DNA of 64,000 nucleotides from Hwanghaeella sp964350445 (lineage in GTDB: Bacteria > Pseudomonadota > Alphaproteobacteria > UBA8366 > Aestuariispiraceae). The notes beneath the pieces were generated by a model. That model made no database searches, had not been told where the DNA came from, and saw nothing but the letters and a program-made list of their open reading frames with translations. Made by a program: the position numbers and the translations under genes. The stretch lies in the NCBI GenBank assembly GCA_964350445.1, contig CAYGKA010000022.1, forward strand, positions 1 to 64,000, written 5' to 3'. How positions within the stretch are numbered: the first letter of the stretch is position 1; the number at the start of each line of letters is the position of its first letter. This document shows positions 25,874-35,070 of the stretch, one piece after another.

Positions 25874-27871
25874 ATGAAATTGCTGCCCCATCATCAACGC
25901 GCCCGGGTCGCCTTCTTCCATGATTTGGTCATGGCGGGGGCCTCCGTGCCCTTGGCGCTTTGGCTGCGCACGGGACAGCAGTTCGACTTCTATGCCGAAA
26001 ACTTCCTGCTTGAGGCGACCTGCGCTTTCGTGGTGATCGCGGCCGTCGTGTTCCGGTTCAGCAAGATGTACCAGGGCGTCTGGGCCTATGCGTCGATCCA
26101 CGACATGCTGGCCATCACCCGGTCCGTGACCATCGCCATTCTTGTGCTTCTTCCTGTCTTGTTCCTGGTCGACCGCCTGCAGCATTTCCCGCGCAGTATT
26201 CCCATCATTCAATGGTTTCTGCTTATCGCGATGCTTGGCGGACCGCGGTTCATCTATCGCATCCTGAAAGACAGGCGGCTCGACCGAATGGCCCTGGCGG
26301 CCAGCAGCCAGGCGATTCCGGTCATTCTGATCGGCGCCGGCGATGCGGCAGACCTATTCCTGCGGGACATCAAGCGCACGCGCAACGCGGCCTACCGGGT
26401 CCTGGCCATTTTCGACCAGAAAGGCTCGCGCGTCGGCCGCGCCATCCACGGCATCACCGTCCGGGGCAATATCGACGAATTGCGCAAGATGCTGACCGAG
26501 AAGACCTTCCACCCGAAACCGCAGCGTCTGGTCATCACCTCCGACAAGATCGCCGGTCCGGTCGTGCGGGAATTGCAGGACCTGGCTTCCGAACACGGCA
26601 TGACCGTCGCCCGGCTGCCGAAATTGAGCGAACTTCGCGCGGAAGGCACCGACGGCGGCATCCGCGTCCGCCCGATCGATGTAGAGGACCTTCTGGGACG
26701 TCCGCAGAACGCGCTCGACAGGCCGGCAATCGACGCCATGGTCCGGGGCCGGCGGGTTCTCGTCACCGGCGCCGGGGGCACGATCGGATCGGAACTGACG
26801 CGGCAGGTCGCGGCCCTGGGGCCGGCGCGCCTCGCCCTTCTCGACAGTTCGGAATTCCATCTCTACGAGATCGACCAGGAACTCGGCACCGACTTTCCCG
26901 CCGTCGACCGCGCGACCATTCTGGGTGACGTCCGCGATCCCGGACGCGTCCGGTCCGCGTTTGAGCAGGAACGGCCGGAGATCGTCTTCCACGCGGCCGC
27001 CTTGAAGCATGTCCCGATGGTGGAGGCCAACCCGCTGGAAGGCGTCATGACCAACGTGATCGGCAGCCGTACCGTCGCCGATGCCTGCCTGGCTTCCGGC
27101 GTTCAATGCATGGTGCAGATCTCGACCGATAAGGCGGTAAACCCGACGAATGTGATGGGGGCGACCAAGCGCCTCGCCGAAGCCTATATCCAGGCGATGG
27201 ATGCCGCCGACCGCCCATCGGATGCCGGCGGCACGCGTTTTGTCGCGGTGCGGTTCGGAAACGTCCTGGGATCGACGGGGTCGGTCGTGCCGCTGTTCCA
27301 GAAGCAGCTGCAGCGCGGCGGGCCGCTAACCGTGACCCATCCCGATATGAAACGGTATTTCATGACCGTCCGAGAAGCGGTGGAACTTGTTCTGCAGGCG
27401 GCGACCACGGCCTTGCGCGACGAAAACCAGACGCGCGGCAAGATTTTCGTTCTGGATATGGGCGAGCCGGTGAAGATCCTCGACCTCGCGCATCGCATGA
27501 TCCAGCTTGCCGGGCTGGAGCCGGACAAGGATATCACCGTCGAGTTCACGCAGCTGCGGCCGGGCGAAAAATTGTTCGAGGAGCTTTTGCACGATCAGGA
27601 GGAAGTGATCGAAGGCGACACAACCGGCATGACGCTCGCGGCACCAAGGGTCAGCGACCTGGACTCCCTGATCCGGGACATGGATGCCTTGCGGGAGTTT
27701 TCCGTAAGCCGCGATCGCGTCGGGGCCTTGCGGCTGCTGTGCCGTCTTGTTGCCGAGTACACCCCCGATACGGGCGTGGCATCCCTTCTGGCCGACGCCG
27801 ACACCGCACCCGGCGCCCCGGCAGGTGATTCGGGCGGAATCGGGAGTGCCGGCCGCCATGCCGCCCAATAG
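25874..27871 (+). CDS. Membrane-bound nucleoside-diphosphate-sugar dehydratase (WbpM/PglF/CapD family)
   Basis: The 665-residue protein has four N-terminal membrane spans (about 10-125), a CoA-binding-like segment (about 140-265) and a C-terminal SDR domain with VLVTGAGGTIGSELTRQ. In the catalytic region STDKAVNPTNVMGATKR the usual Tyr of YxxxK is Met, as in WbpM and PglF, which use a Ser/Asp-Met-Lys set. It most likely turns UDP-GlcNAc into the 4-keto-6-deoxy sugar that begins synthesis of QuiNAc- or bacillosamine-like residues. I chose ATG 25874, before MKLLPHHQ. Confidence 0.92.
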   Translation: MKLLPHHQRARVAFFHDLVMAGASVPLALWLRTGQQFDFYAENFLLEATCAFVVIAAVVFRFSKMYQGVWAYASIHDMLAITRSVTIAILVLLPVLFLVDRLQHFPRSIPIIQWFLLIAMLGGPRFIYRILKDRRLDRMALAASSQAIPVILIGAGDAADLFLRDIKRTRNAAYRVLAIFDQKGSRVGRAIHGITVRGNIDELRKMLTEKTFHPKPQRLVITSDKIAGPVVRELQDLASEHGMTVARLPKLSELRAEGTDGGIRVRPIDVEDLLGRPQNALDRPAIDAMVRGRRVLVTGAGGTIGSELTRQVAALGPARLALLDSSEFHLYEIDQELGTDFPAVDRATILGDVRDPGRVRSAFEQERPEIVFHAAALKHVPMVEANPLEGVMTNVIGSRTVADACLASGVQCMVQISTDKAVNPTNVMGATKRLAEAYIQAMDAADRPSDAGGTRFVAVRFGNVLGSTGSVVPLFQKQLQRGGPLTVTHPDMKRYFMTVREAVELVLQAATTALRDENQTRGKIFVLDMGEPVKILDLAHRMIQLAGLEPDKDITVEFTQLRPGEKLFEELLHDQEEVIEGDTTGMTLAAPRVSDLDSLIRDMDALREFSVSRDRVGALRLLCRLVAEYTPDTGVASLLADADTAPGAPAGDSGGIGSAGRHAAQ

Positions 27872-28033
27872 AAGGGTTTCCGGGCAGAAGCCCCGCGAGA
27901 GTGTAGCCGGGTAGTAAAACCCGTTCGATTTACGGCCGTTCTGAGCGTTAATCCCATCGCGGCATTGACCTGCCGCTGTGAAACAGTATCAAGCCCGCAC
28001 AAGCCCATGAGGGGCATAAAGTAGGAGAGATTG

Positions 28034-29587
28034 ATGGCCGAAAAACCGATAGCGCGCGCGCTGATTTCCGTGTCGGACAAGACCGGGTTGATCGAATTCG
28101 CGACGGCGTTGGCCCGGCACAAGGTCCGCTTGCTGTCTACGGGCGGTACGGCGAAGGCGCTGAAGGAAGCGGGACTGGCCGTCACGGAAGTCTCCGCCCA
28201 TACCGGCTTTCCCGAAATCCTGGACGGCCGGGTCAAGACCTTGCATCCGATGATCCACGGCGGGATCCTGGCGAACCGCGAAGACCCGAAACACCGCACC
28301 GCGATGGAAAGCCACAGCATCGACCCGATCGATCTGGTCGTGGTGAACCTGTATCCCTTCGCGGAAACCATCGCGTCGGGCGCCGACTACGCCACCTGCA
28401 TCGAAAACATCGATATCGGCGGCCCGGCGATGATCCGCGCCGCGGCGAAGAACCACGCCTATGTGTCGGTAGTGACCGACCCCGGCGAGTACGATTCCGT
28501 CATCCAGGACATGGACGAGCACAACGGCGCGGTCGGCGCGGAACTGCGCGCCTGGCTTGCGCGTGAGGCCTATGCGCGGACCTCGTCCTACGACGCCACG
28601 ATTTCCGACTGGCTGGCGCGGCAGCAGGGTACGCTTTGGCCGAAACGGTCCACCCTGTCCGGCCGACGGCAGCAGGAACTCCGCTATGGCGAGAACCCGC
28701 ATCAGGAAGCGGCCGTCTATCGCCGCACGCCGTACGAGCCGGGCATCGCAACCGCCGAGCAGCTTCAGGGCAAGGAGCTGAGCTACAACAACTACAACGA
28801 CGGCGACGCCGCGCTGATGGCGGCGGCTGAGTTCGAGGAACCGGTCATCGTCATCGTCAAACACGCCAATCCCTGCGGCGTGGCGACGGCAGACACTCTG
28901 TCGGCGGCTTGGGACAAGGCCTTGGCCTGCGATCCGGTTTCGGCCTTCGGAGGGGTCGTAGCGGTCAACCGGCCGATCGACGGCGACCTGGCCGTCAAGA
29001 TGGTCGAACTGTTCCTGGAAGTGATCATCGCCCCGTCCGTTACCGACGAAGCCCGGAAAATTCTGGCGGAAAAGAAAAACCTGCGCGTCCTCGTCACCGG
29101 CGAAATGCCGAAAGCGACTTCAAAACAAAACGTCCTGCGCACCATTTCCGGCGGCTTCCTGGCCCAGACGGCGGATCATGGCCATGTCCTGCGCGAAGAT
29201 TGCAAGGTGGTCACCAAACGGCAACCGACCGAGGACGAATGGCGCGACTTGATGTTCGCTTGGCATGTCTGCAAGCACGTGAAAAGCAATGCGATTGTCT
29301 ATGTCCGCGGCAACGCGACGGTCGGCATCGGCGCCGGTCAAATGAGCCGCGTCGATTCAGCCCGCATTGCCGCGATCAAGTCGGAAAAACAGCAAGGCAC
29401 CCAAGGGTCCGTCGTGGCCAGCGATGCCTTCTTCCCTTTCGCCGACGGTTTGCTGTCGGCGATCGAGGCCGGGGCCACCGCGGCGATCCAGCCCGGCGGG
29501 TCGATGCGGGACGAGGAAGTCATCAACGCGGCCGACGATGCGGGCATCGCGATGGTCTTCACCGGCATGCGCCATTTCCGCCATTAG
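28034..29587 (+). CDS. purH: Bifunctional AICAR formyltransferase/IMP cyclohydrolase
   Basis: The 517-residue product is full length. The N-terminal IMP cyclohydrolase domain (about 1-145) has ISVSDKTGL, LLSTGGTAKAL, GRVKTLHPMIHGGIL and VVNLYPF; the C-terminal formyltransferase domain has RYGENPHQ, ELSYNNYND, VKHANPCG and the terminal DAFFPFADG and GSMRDEEVI segments. It carries out the last two steps of purine synthesis. ATG 28034 is preceded by AGGAGAG at 5 bases. It is 162 bases downstream of the sugar dehydratase and likely has its own promoter. Confidence 0.98.
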   Translation: MAEKPIARALISVSDKTGLIEFATALARHKVRLLSTGGTAKALKEAGLAVTEVSAHTGFPEILDGRVKTLHPMIHGGILANREDPKHRTAMESHSIDPIDLVVVNLYPFAETIASGADYATCIENIDIGGPAMIRAAAKNHAYVSVVTDPGEYDSVIQDMDEHNGAVGAELRAWLAREAYARTSSYDATISDWLARQQGTLWPKRSTLSGRRQQELRYGENPHQEAAVYRRTPYEPGIATAEQLQGKELSYNNYNDGDAALMAAAEFEEPVIVIVKHANPCGVATADTLSAAWDKALACDPVSAFGGVVAVNRPIDGDLAVKMVELFLEVIIAPSVTDEARKILAEKKNLRVLVTGEMPKATSKQNVLRTISGGFLAQTADHGHVLREDCKVVTKRQPTEDEWRDLMFAWHVCKHVKSNAIVYVRGNATVGIGAGQMSRVDSARIAAIKSEKQQGTQGSVVASDAFFPFADGLLSAIEAGATAAIQPGGSMRDEEVINAADDAGIAMVFTGMRHFRH

Positions 29588-29598
29588 GTTGAAACGGA

Positions 29599-30240
29599 CT
29601 ACCGCCGGAAGACGACCGTCAGGTTGTTGGCGGGCATGTCGATGACCGCGTCCAAGGCCAATCCGTTCTGCGCCGCAAGGGCGTCGACGTCGTCCAGGTC
29701 GCGGACACCCCATGCGGCATCGCGCGCCCTGAGCGATGCGTCGAAGGCGTCATTGGATGGCGCGGTATGGGCGCCGCCGCGCTTGAAAGGGCCGTAAAGA
29801 CAAAGCAGCCCGCCCTGGACCAACAACCGGCCCGCGCCGCGCATCAGCCCTTCGCAGGCAGACCAGGGTGCGATGTGGATCATGTTGATACAGACGATTC
29901 CTGACATGTCGCCGACAGGCCACTGCGGTGCGGCCGTATCCAGGCGCTTCGCCGGCAGGATGATCCGCCCGTCCGGATCAGCATCCCGCGCATGCGCGTC
30001 GATGCTGCTCAAGGCATCAGGATCAATATCCGTCGGCTGCCACCGCCAGGATCCGCCCGAAGCGGTTTCGTCGTGGGCACGGTTGGGGGCGAGGTTGGGG
30101 GCGAAGAAAGCCGCATGCTCGCCCGATCCGCTGGCGATCTCCAACACCAGGCCGTCAGGGGGCAGAACCCGGTGCAAAACATCCAGAATCGCCTGCCGGT
30201 TTCGGGCCGCGGCAGGCGCGTAGCGTCGCGGATCGCTCAT
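29599..30240 (-). CDS. DUF938 family SAM-dependent methyltransferase-like protein
   Basis: The 213-residue protein has the DUF938 pattern: YAPAAARNRQAILDVL, the SAM-binding loop VLEIASGSGEHAAFFA, WQPTDIDPDAL, INMIHIAPWSACEGLMRGAGRLL and a C-terminal MPANNLTVVFR. The fold predicts a methyltransferase, but no substrate is known for the family. ATG 30240 has AAGGAAGGA upstream. It converges on purH with 11 bases between stops. Confidence 0.92.
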   Translation of the reverse strand: MSDPRRYAPAAARNRQAILDVLHRVLPPDGLVLEIASGSGEHAAFFAPNLAPNRAHDETASGGSWRWQPTDIDPDALSSIDAHARDADPDGRIILPAKRLDTAAPQWPVGDMSGIVCINMIHIAPWSACEGLMRGAGRLLVQGGLLCLYGPFKRGGAHTAPSNDAFDASLRARDAAWGVRDLDDVDALAAQNGLALDAVIDMPANNLTVVFRR

Positions 30241-30418
30241 CGAAGTCCTTCCTTCTCACCAAGACATGAATGAAGTTGGCGGAATCCTGCCCCGGCCTAT
30301 CGCGAAATGGTATTGCCCAGCAAGTTGAATGCGATATACCTGTCGGCCAAATCGGGCGGTCCCTTCACCAGCGCTTGTGAAACAGCACCGTCGTTACGGA
30401 GTCACTAAGGAGAGTAGC

Positions 30419-30757
30419 ATGACCTATGTGGTCACCGAGGCCTGCATTAAGTGCAAGTATCAGGATTGCGTGGAAGTCTGCCCTGTCGATTGTTTCTACG
30501 AGGGCGAGAACATGCTGGTGATCCATCCGGACGAATGCATCGACTGCGGTGTGTGCGAACCGGAATGTCCGGCCGAGGCGATCTTGCCCGACACAGAAGG
30601 CGAGGCCGAGAAATGGCTTGAGCTGAACCGCGATTTTTCCGAGAAGTGGCCGAACATCACCGTTAAGGGCGACGCCCCGGCGGATGCGGACGAGTTCGCG
30701 AAAGTCGAGAACAAGTTCGAACAGTTCTTCTCGGACGCACCGGGAAAAGGTAGCTGA
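30419..30757 (+). CDS. fdxA: Seven-iron ferredoxin FdxA
   Basis: The 112-residue ferredoxin has two cluster motifs: CIKCKYQDCVEVCPVDCFYE for a 3Fe-4S centre and CIDCGVCEPECP for a 4Fe-4S centre, followed by a C-terminal helix extension typical of FdxA. It carries electrons in the cytosol for an unidentified partner. ATG 30419 has AAGGAGAG at good spacing; the upstream extension has none. A terminator follows about 115 bases after the stop. Confidence 0.96.
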   Translation: MTYVVTEACIKCKYQDCVEVCPVDCFYEGENMLVIHPDECIDCGVCEPECPAEAILPDTEGEAEKWLELNRDFSEKWPNITVKGDAPADADEFAKVENKFEQFFSDAPGKGS

Positions 30758-30827
30758 CAGCGCTTCGGGCCCCGGACGGACAAAATCGGTCCGCCCCGGG
30801 ATAACGCAGAGGGATACCGCAGAGGCA

Positions 30828-30842
30828 TACCGCATTGCGGTA
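30828..30842. repeat. Palindrome and short direct repeats downstream of fdxA
   Basis: TACCGCA and TGCGGTA flank one T, forming a perfect 7-bp inverted repeat. Just before it, ATAACGCAGAGG and ATACCGCAGAGG follow each other as near-identical 12-mers, then another ATACCGCA. The function is unknown; it may be transcript-end structure or a small operator. Confidence 0.35.
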
Positions 30843-30873
30843 AGCCCATGATACTTATGCGCTGCGGTACGAA

Positions 30874-30897
30874 GGGGCTGGGAAAAGCCCCTTTTTT
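30874..30897 (+). terminator. Rho-independent terminator after fdxA
   Basis: GGGGCT and AGCCCC form a 6-bp stem around GGGAAA, followed by six T. The remainder of the gap up to the carD start at 31343 holds an AT-rich patch (30898-30925) that may be the carD promoter region and nothing else that I can support. Confidence 0.8.
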
Positions 30898-31342
30898 GTG
30901 CTATATATTCCAAACAAACTAGTCGGAAAGATCCCTGGCGTAGACCGCCCGGGGCGTTTTTCTTCAAACTTTCCAGTTTTGAGGAGGTTTGGAGTGGCTC
31001 GCCATCACCCTTGTGCAAGGGCCGTTTTGTCGCTGTGTGCGATACGGCGGCGCAGCCGAAGAGGGGATGGATACAGGGCGGATCAACCGACCGATTGAGA
31101 TGGACTGGTCCGAGGCGTTCGATCGAAAAAGGACGCGCCGGTGTCGGTTCTTTTTGTCTGTGACCTCCGCATGCGCAGGGGCGGTCGGACCGGGTGGCGA
31201 AGAAAAGCAGGCCCGATGACCGAACGGATCGTTCCGGAATGATCCATGCGGGCGGCAGGCCCAGTGTTTTGTATAGGACCGGCCCCACCGGTTTGGGCAT
31301 GGTCCTGTTGTGTGGATTTTGGAAACAAGGATTGAGGCAAGA

Positions 31343-31846
31343 ATGTCGAAAGGCGCGAAGTATCAAGCAGGCGACCATGTCGTTTACCCGACCCATGGCG
31401 TCGGCATGGTCAAGGGCATCGAGCAGCAGGAAATTGCGGGCATGTCCCTTGAGCTTATTGTTATTGAATTCGACAAGGACCGAATGATCCTGCGTGTTCC
31501 GGTCGCGAAGGCGGACGATTCCGGCCTGCGGAAGCTGTCCTCCCCCGACCAGATGAAGTCCGCTTTGAAAACCCTGAAGGGCAAAAGCCGCGTACGCCGG
31601 ACCATGTGGTCGCGCCGTGCACAGGAATACGAAGCGAAAATCAATTCGGGCGACCCGATCGCGATTGCGGAAGTCGTTCGTGACCTGTTCCGGAATGCCA
31701 ATCAGCCGGACCAATCCTATAGCGAACGCCAGCTTTATCAGGCCGCTCTCGACCGGTTGGCGCGTGAATTCGCCGCTGTCGAAGCGATCGGTGAGGAAGA
31801 AGCCGCCGAAAAACTGGAAGACATGTTGCAGAAAGCCGCCGCCTGA
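31343..31846 (+). CDS. carD: CarD family transcriptional regulator
   Basis: The 167-residue protein has an N-terminal Tudor-like RNA-polymerase-interacting domain (about 8-66: YQAGDHVVYPTHGVGMVKGIE and LELIVIEFDKDRM) and a helical C-terminal domain (about 75-160) with RRTMWSRRAQEYEAKINSGD. CarD/CdnL binds the polymerase beta subunit and stabilises open complexes, mainly at growth and rRNA promoters. ATG 31343 follows GAGGCA. A strong terminator lies 46 bases after the stop. Confidence 0.95.
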   Translation: MSKGAKYQAGDHVVYPTHGVGMVKGIEQQEIAGMSLELIVIEFDKDRMILRVPVAKADDSGLRKLSSPDQMKSALKTLKGKSRVRRTMWSRRAQEYEAKINSGDPIAIAEVVRDLFRNANQPDQSYSERQLYQAALDRLAREFAAVEAIGEEEAAEKLEDMLQKAAA

Positions 31847-31892
31847 CCGGCCGGCGCGCCGGCGCAAGCCGGCAGCCTGCAAATGCGATACC

Positions 31893-31925
31893 GGGGTCCG
31901 CACACCGTGCGGGCCCCTTCTTTTT
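31893..31925 (+). terminator. Rho-independent terminator after carD
   Basis: GGGGTCCGCAC at 31893-31903 pairs with GTGCGGGCCCC at 31907-31917 (one G-T pair) around a 3-base loop, followed by TTC and five T. It is one of the most stable hairpins in the window. Confidence 0.88.
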
Positions 31926-32137
31926 ACCCGAACCGCAAGGACGCATCGTGCGCCGCCGCCGCCCGGGAACGATCGCAATCAATCCGGGCCGCATGCGCCA
32001 TCGACTGAGACCTCTGGGAGGCGCGCGGGGGGCTTCCCAGCCGCCGTCAAAGTCGATAGCCTTGCAATTCAAGGCACTTCCATAATTTTAGGCCGTTACA
32101 GTCGGCCATAGCCTTCGGCGGGGGAACCGGAAAGCGC

Positions 32138-33001
32138 ATGGCGGCGCCATCACACAGCACGACCACACAGGTCCGGTCCCGGAGCAACGTCGATCAATTC
32201 TATCCGATCCTGAAACGGGCGGTTTCGGATACCGGTGGGCGCGTATGGGCGATCGGCGCCATCCACGGCGAAATTTACAAGTTGGAGATGCTGCACGATG
32301 CAATCGCCGCGCGGCTGCAGCCCGGCGACTCCGTGGTCTATCTCGGCAATTATATGGGCTACGGCAACGACGTGACCGAGGTGTTGACGGAAATGCTCCG
32401 TTTCCGCTGCTGGTTTCTCGCCAGGCCGCCTTTCGTGCACGAGGACGATTTCGTCATGCTGCGCGGCGCGCAGGAGGAGATGTTCCAGAAACTCCTGCAG
32501 ATTCAGTTCGCGGCCCATCCGCAGGACCTGCTGGATTGGATGCTGAAGCGCGGACTGGAATCGACCCTGCTGGCCTATGGAACGGACGCGGCGGAAGGCT
32601 ATAAGGCCGCCCGGGAGGGTACGCTGGGTCTGACCTATTGGACGACCGATATCCGCCGGCAACTGAAAGCTCATCCGGGCCATGAAATCCTGATCACCAA
32701 GTTGAAGCGCGCGGCCTATACGGAAGAGGGAAGCCTGCTTTTCGTCGCCGCCGGATTGGACAGCGCAAAACCGCTTCAGGGACAGGCCGATGCCCTTTGG
32801 TGGGCCGCCCGAAGCTTCGAGGCAATCGACGAACCCTATCGCGGGTTTGCAAAAGTCGTTCGTGGCTACGACCCCGATCACCGCGGCCTGATGGAAACGG
32901 AATTCACCATTTCCATCGACGGCGGCGCAGGCCGAGGCGGCACGATGGTAGCGGTTTGCTTGAACCGTGAGGGTGCGTTGGACGACATCGTTACGGTATG
33001 A
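32138..33001 (+). CDS. Metallophosphatase-fold protein lacking the metal ligands
   Basis: The 287-residue protein follows the calcineurin-like Ser/Thr phosphatase plan from end to end, but each catalytic block is altered. GDIHG has become GAIHG (residues 40-44); GDxVDRG has become GNYMGYG (70-76); GNHE has become GAQE (110-113); the HAG block reads VAAGLD (203-208); and the GHTP block reads GYDP (243-246). Surrounding residues (VVYLG, VMLRG, KPLQGQ, SIDGGAGRGGTMVAV) keep the fold. Only His43 of the usual ligands survives. It probably cannot hydrolyse phosphate and may be a binding or sensing protein. It stands between carD and rpoH. ATG 32138 has GGAAAG upstream. Confidence 0.82.
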   Translation: MAAPSHSTTTQVRSRSNVDQFYPILKRAVSDTGGRVWAIGAIHGEIYKLEMLHDAIAARLQPGDSVVYLGNYMGYGNDVTEVLTEMLRFRCWFLARPPFVHEDDFVMLRGAQEEMFQKLLQIQFAAHPQDLLDWMLKRGLESTLLAYGTDAAEGYKAAREGTLGLTYWTTDIRRQLKAHPGHEILITKLKRAAYTEEGSLLFVAAGLDSAKPLQGQADALWWAARSFEAIDEPYRGFAKVVRGYDPDHRGLMETEFTISIDGGAGRGGTMVAVCLNREGALDDIVTV

Positions 33002-33064
33002 TTCCGTCCCGCCGGGATGGGTCGGTGGCCCGCTACCGCCGTCAACTCTCCCTTTCCCATGCGT

Positions 33065-33150
33065 CTCCAATAGAACTATACTTTTTGACGCTATTATCTA
33101 TCTAACTGTTTTTAATATAAAAATACGTATTCTCTGTAGAATTCTCTACG
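33065..33150. promoter_or_regulatory. AT-rich rpoH upstream region with a palindrome
   Basis: The interval from about 33070 to 33150 is strikingly AT-rich compared with its surroundings and includes GTAGA-ATTC-TCTAC (33136-33149), a 5-bp inverted repeat, and TTGACG at 33085. No well-spaced -10 box is evident for it. The length and composition suggest the main promoter zone of rpoH. Confidence 0.4.
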
Positions 33151-33293
33151 TTTTCCGGATCCGTCCACGCGCATCCTCTCGGATATGTGACGTGGAGATG
33201 TGGTCCAATCGTAATAACCAACCGTAAAACTTGGTAAATAAAGAAAGTGAGTGCGTTTGTCCGAAAGTCTTTAGTGGAGGGAGTTTTAGTCAC

Positions 33294-34178
33294 ATGGCCC
33301 ATATCGACGATCCTCAAACACAACGCGCGAACATGTCCTACATCCGCAAGTCGATGAACGAACCGCTACTCGACCGCGACGTTGAACAGGACCTGGCCCG
33401 GCGCTGGCGCTACGAGCAGGATGAAGAAGCGCTGCACAAACTGGTCCGCGCCTATACGCGACTGGTCGTCAGCACCGCATCGAAATTCCGCAATTACGGC
33501 CTGCCCATGGGCGACTTGGTCCAGGAAGGCAATGTTGGCCTGATGCAGGCTGCCGCCCGTTTCGAACCGGAAAGGGACGTCCGTTTCTCGACCTATGCGT
33601 CTTGGTGGATCCGATCTGCCATGCAGGACTACGTTCTGCGCAATTGGTCGATCGTTCGGACCGGCACGACGGCGGCCCAGAAGTCCCTTTTCTTCAATCT
33701 TCGCCGCCTGCGCGCCAGGATCAGCGACGCGCCGAGCGGACGGATGACGCAGGAAGGCCGTGAATTCGTCTCCAAGGAGTTGAAGGTCGGCGTCAGAGAA
33801 GTCGAATCCATGGAACTTCGCATGTCGGCATCCGACAAATCGCTGAACGCGACAATCACCGACGGCTCTGACGGCGACTGGCAGGATTTCCTGGCCGATA
33901 CCCGGCCCGATCCGGAAACCACCGTCACCGACGCCCATGACGCCAGAACGCGGTCCGCCTGGCTGGCGGAAGCCATTGAGGAACTCTCCGACCGCGAACA
34001 GGTGATCATCATGGAACGCCGGATGGTCGAGGAGGGCGCCACCCTTGAACAGTTGGGCCAACGCCTGGGTGTCAGCAAGGAACGGGTCCGTCAGTTGGAA
34101 AGCCGTGCCCTCGGCAAGCTCAAAGCGTCGATCCTGAAACGGGTCGAAGATCCGAAGGATCTGCTGATCGAAGCCTGA
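33294..34178 (+). CDS. rpoH: RNA polymerase sigma-32 factor
   Basis: The 294-residue sigma factor has region 2 (LVRAYTRLVVSTASKFRNYGLPMGDLVQEG and FSTYASWWIRSAMQDYVLRNW, given as recognised blocks), the diagnostic RpoH box QKSLFFNLRRLR, and region 4 with a helix-turn-helix (TLEQLGQRLGVSKERVRQLESRAL). Alphaproteobacteria often have two RpoH paralogues for heat and oxidative stress; which one this is cannot be told here. ATG 33294 opens the family N-terminus, with GGAGGGAG about 12 bases upstream. The 3' end overlaps the convergent nuclease-like gene by 59 bases. Confidence 0.95.
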   Translation: MAHIDDPQTQRANMSYIRKSMNEPLLDRDVEQDLARRWRYEQDEEALHKLVRAYTRLVVSTASKFRNYGLPMGDLVQEGNVGLMQAAARFEPERDVRFSTYASWWIRSAMQDYVLRNWSIVRTGTTAAQKSLFFNLRRLRARISDAPSGRMTQEGREFVSKELKVGVREVESMELRMSASDKSLNATITDGSDGDWQDFLADTRPDPETTVTDAHDARTRSAWLAEAIEELSDREQVIIMERRMVEEGATLEQLGQRLGVSKERVRQLESRALGKLKASILKRVEDPKDLLIEA

Positions 34179-35019
34179 CGGGGTCCGCTGTCCCTTCCCG
34201 CAGGAATTCGATCTGATCGGCGGCGGCAATTTCCATGTACGGCCCGTTGTATCGACGGACCACGCCGCGCACGCGCACCAGCCGTCCTTCCAAGTCGTAG
34301 AGGGAGAGTGCTGCGCCGTCCTCACCGACGGGCAGATCCTCCGGCGTCAAACGCACAGTGACGCCGGCGGTGAAATCCTGACGCCAATCTTCGCCAAAAT
34401 TAAGGAAGACCACGCCGTCCCCGCGCCCGACGGCGCGGATCCGGCCTTCGACGATCTGGAATCCATTATATATGTCGTCCGGGGCCACGGCAGGCCGCAG
34501 CGCATAGCGCGGGTTTCGCCAGACGCCGCGTCCCGCGATCCGCGCGGATTGTTCCGATTGCAGCAAGGCGGTCCGGTCGCTTCTGCCGACGACCCCGCCC
34601 GCGAACCGGGCGAGGCCCAAACGCAGTAGCCGTTCCTGGACCCATTCCCCGTCCGATGTCTCGACACGGCCTGAAAGCCGATGATACCGGTCCCGGACGG
34701 CATCCTTGATCCGCCAAGGCCCACGCGTTTCTTGGAGCGCGCGCATTTCCCGAAGGAAGGCCTTCGTCGCCGGCGCCAACCCCAAGCCCACATCCAGGCC
34801 TGTCAGCACCAGTTCCTCTCCGCCGGGCAGCGCAAGGGTTCCGTCCGGCAGCAGATCGGCACCGGCCGTGACGACGTCCACCGCCACGGCGGGCCCCGAT
34901 TGTTCCTGTTGCGCAGCGGAGGAATTCGGAATTCCAAGCGTCGCGAGCAACGTGAGCGCGGCGGCGCCACCCGGCCATGCCGCCGCGAAGAATTTTTGAA
35001 CCCGCGTCTGAACGCCCAT
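34120..35019 (-). CDS. Secreted thermonuclease-like (SNase) family protein
   Basis: The 299-residue protein has an N-terminal signal-like segment (about 8-36, FFAAAWPGGAAALTLLATLG ending in SSAAQQ) and an SNase-like domain (about 50-200) with LVLTGLD, a DRYHRLSGRVETSDGEWVQE stretch, LLRLGLARF and ARIAGRGVWRNPRYAL, followed by an OB-like C-terminal domain (FQIVEGRIRAVGRGDG). Active-site residues of staphylococcal nuclease are only partly recognisable, so nuclease activity is uncertain. It overlaps the end of rpoH tail to tail. I prefer ATG 35019 to 35070 since it places the signal at the N-terminus. Confidence 0.78.
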   Translation of the reverse strand: MGVQTRVQKFFAAAWPGGAAALTLLATLGIPNSSAAQQEQSGPAVAVDVVTAGADLLPDGTLALPGGEELVLTGLDVGLGLAPATKAFLREMRALQETRGPWRIKDAVRDRYHRLSGRVETSDGEWVQERLLRLGLARFAGGVVGRSDRTALLQSEQSARIAGRGVWRNPRYALRPAVAPDDIYNGFQIVEGRIRAVGRGDGVVFLNFGEDWRQDFTAGVTVRLTPEDLPVGEDGAALSLYDLEGRLVRVRGVVRRYNGPYMEIAAADQIEFLREGTADPVRLRSADPSDLRPVSGSTL

Positions 35020-35070
35020 TGTCTTGCTAATCCTGCCGCCCATGCCGTGCAAAAGGGAGGGGAAATTCAA

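Noticed and set aside
30365..31978. A 537-codon minus-strand frame over fdxA, the gap and carD
   Set aside because: It runs antisense through two certain genes and two terminators and has no recognisable domain.
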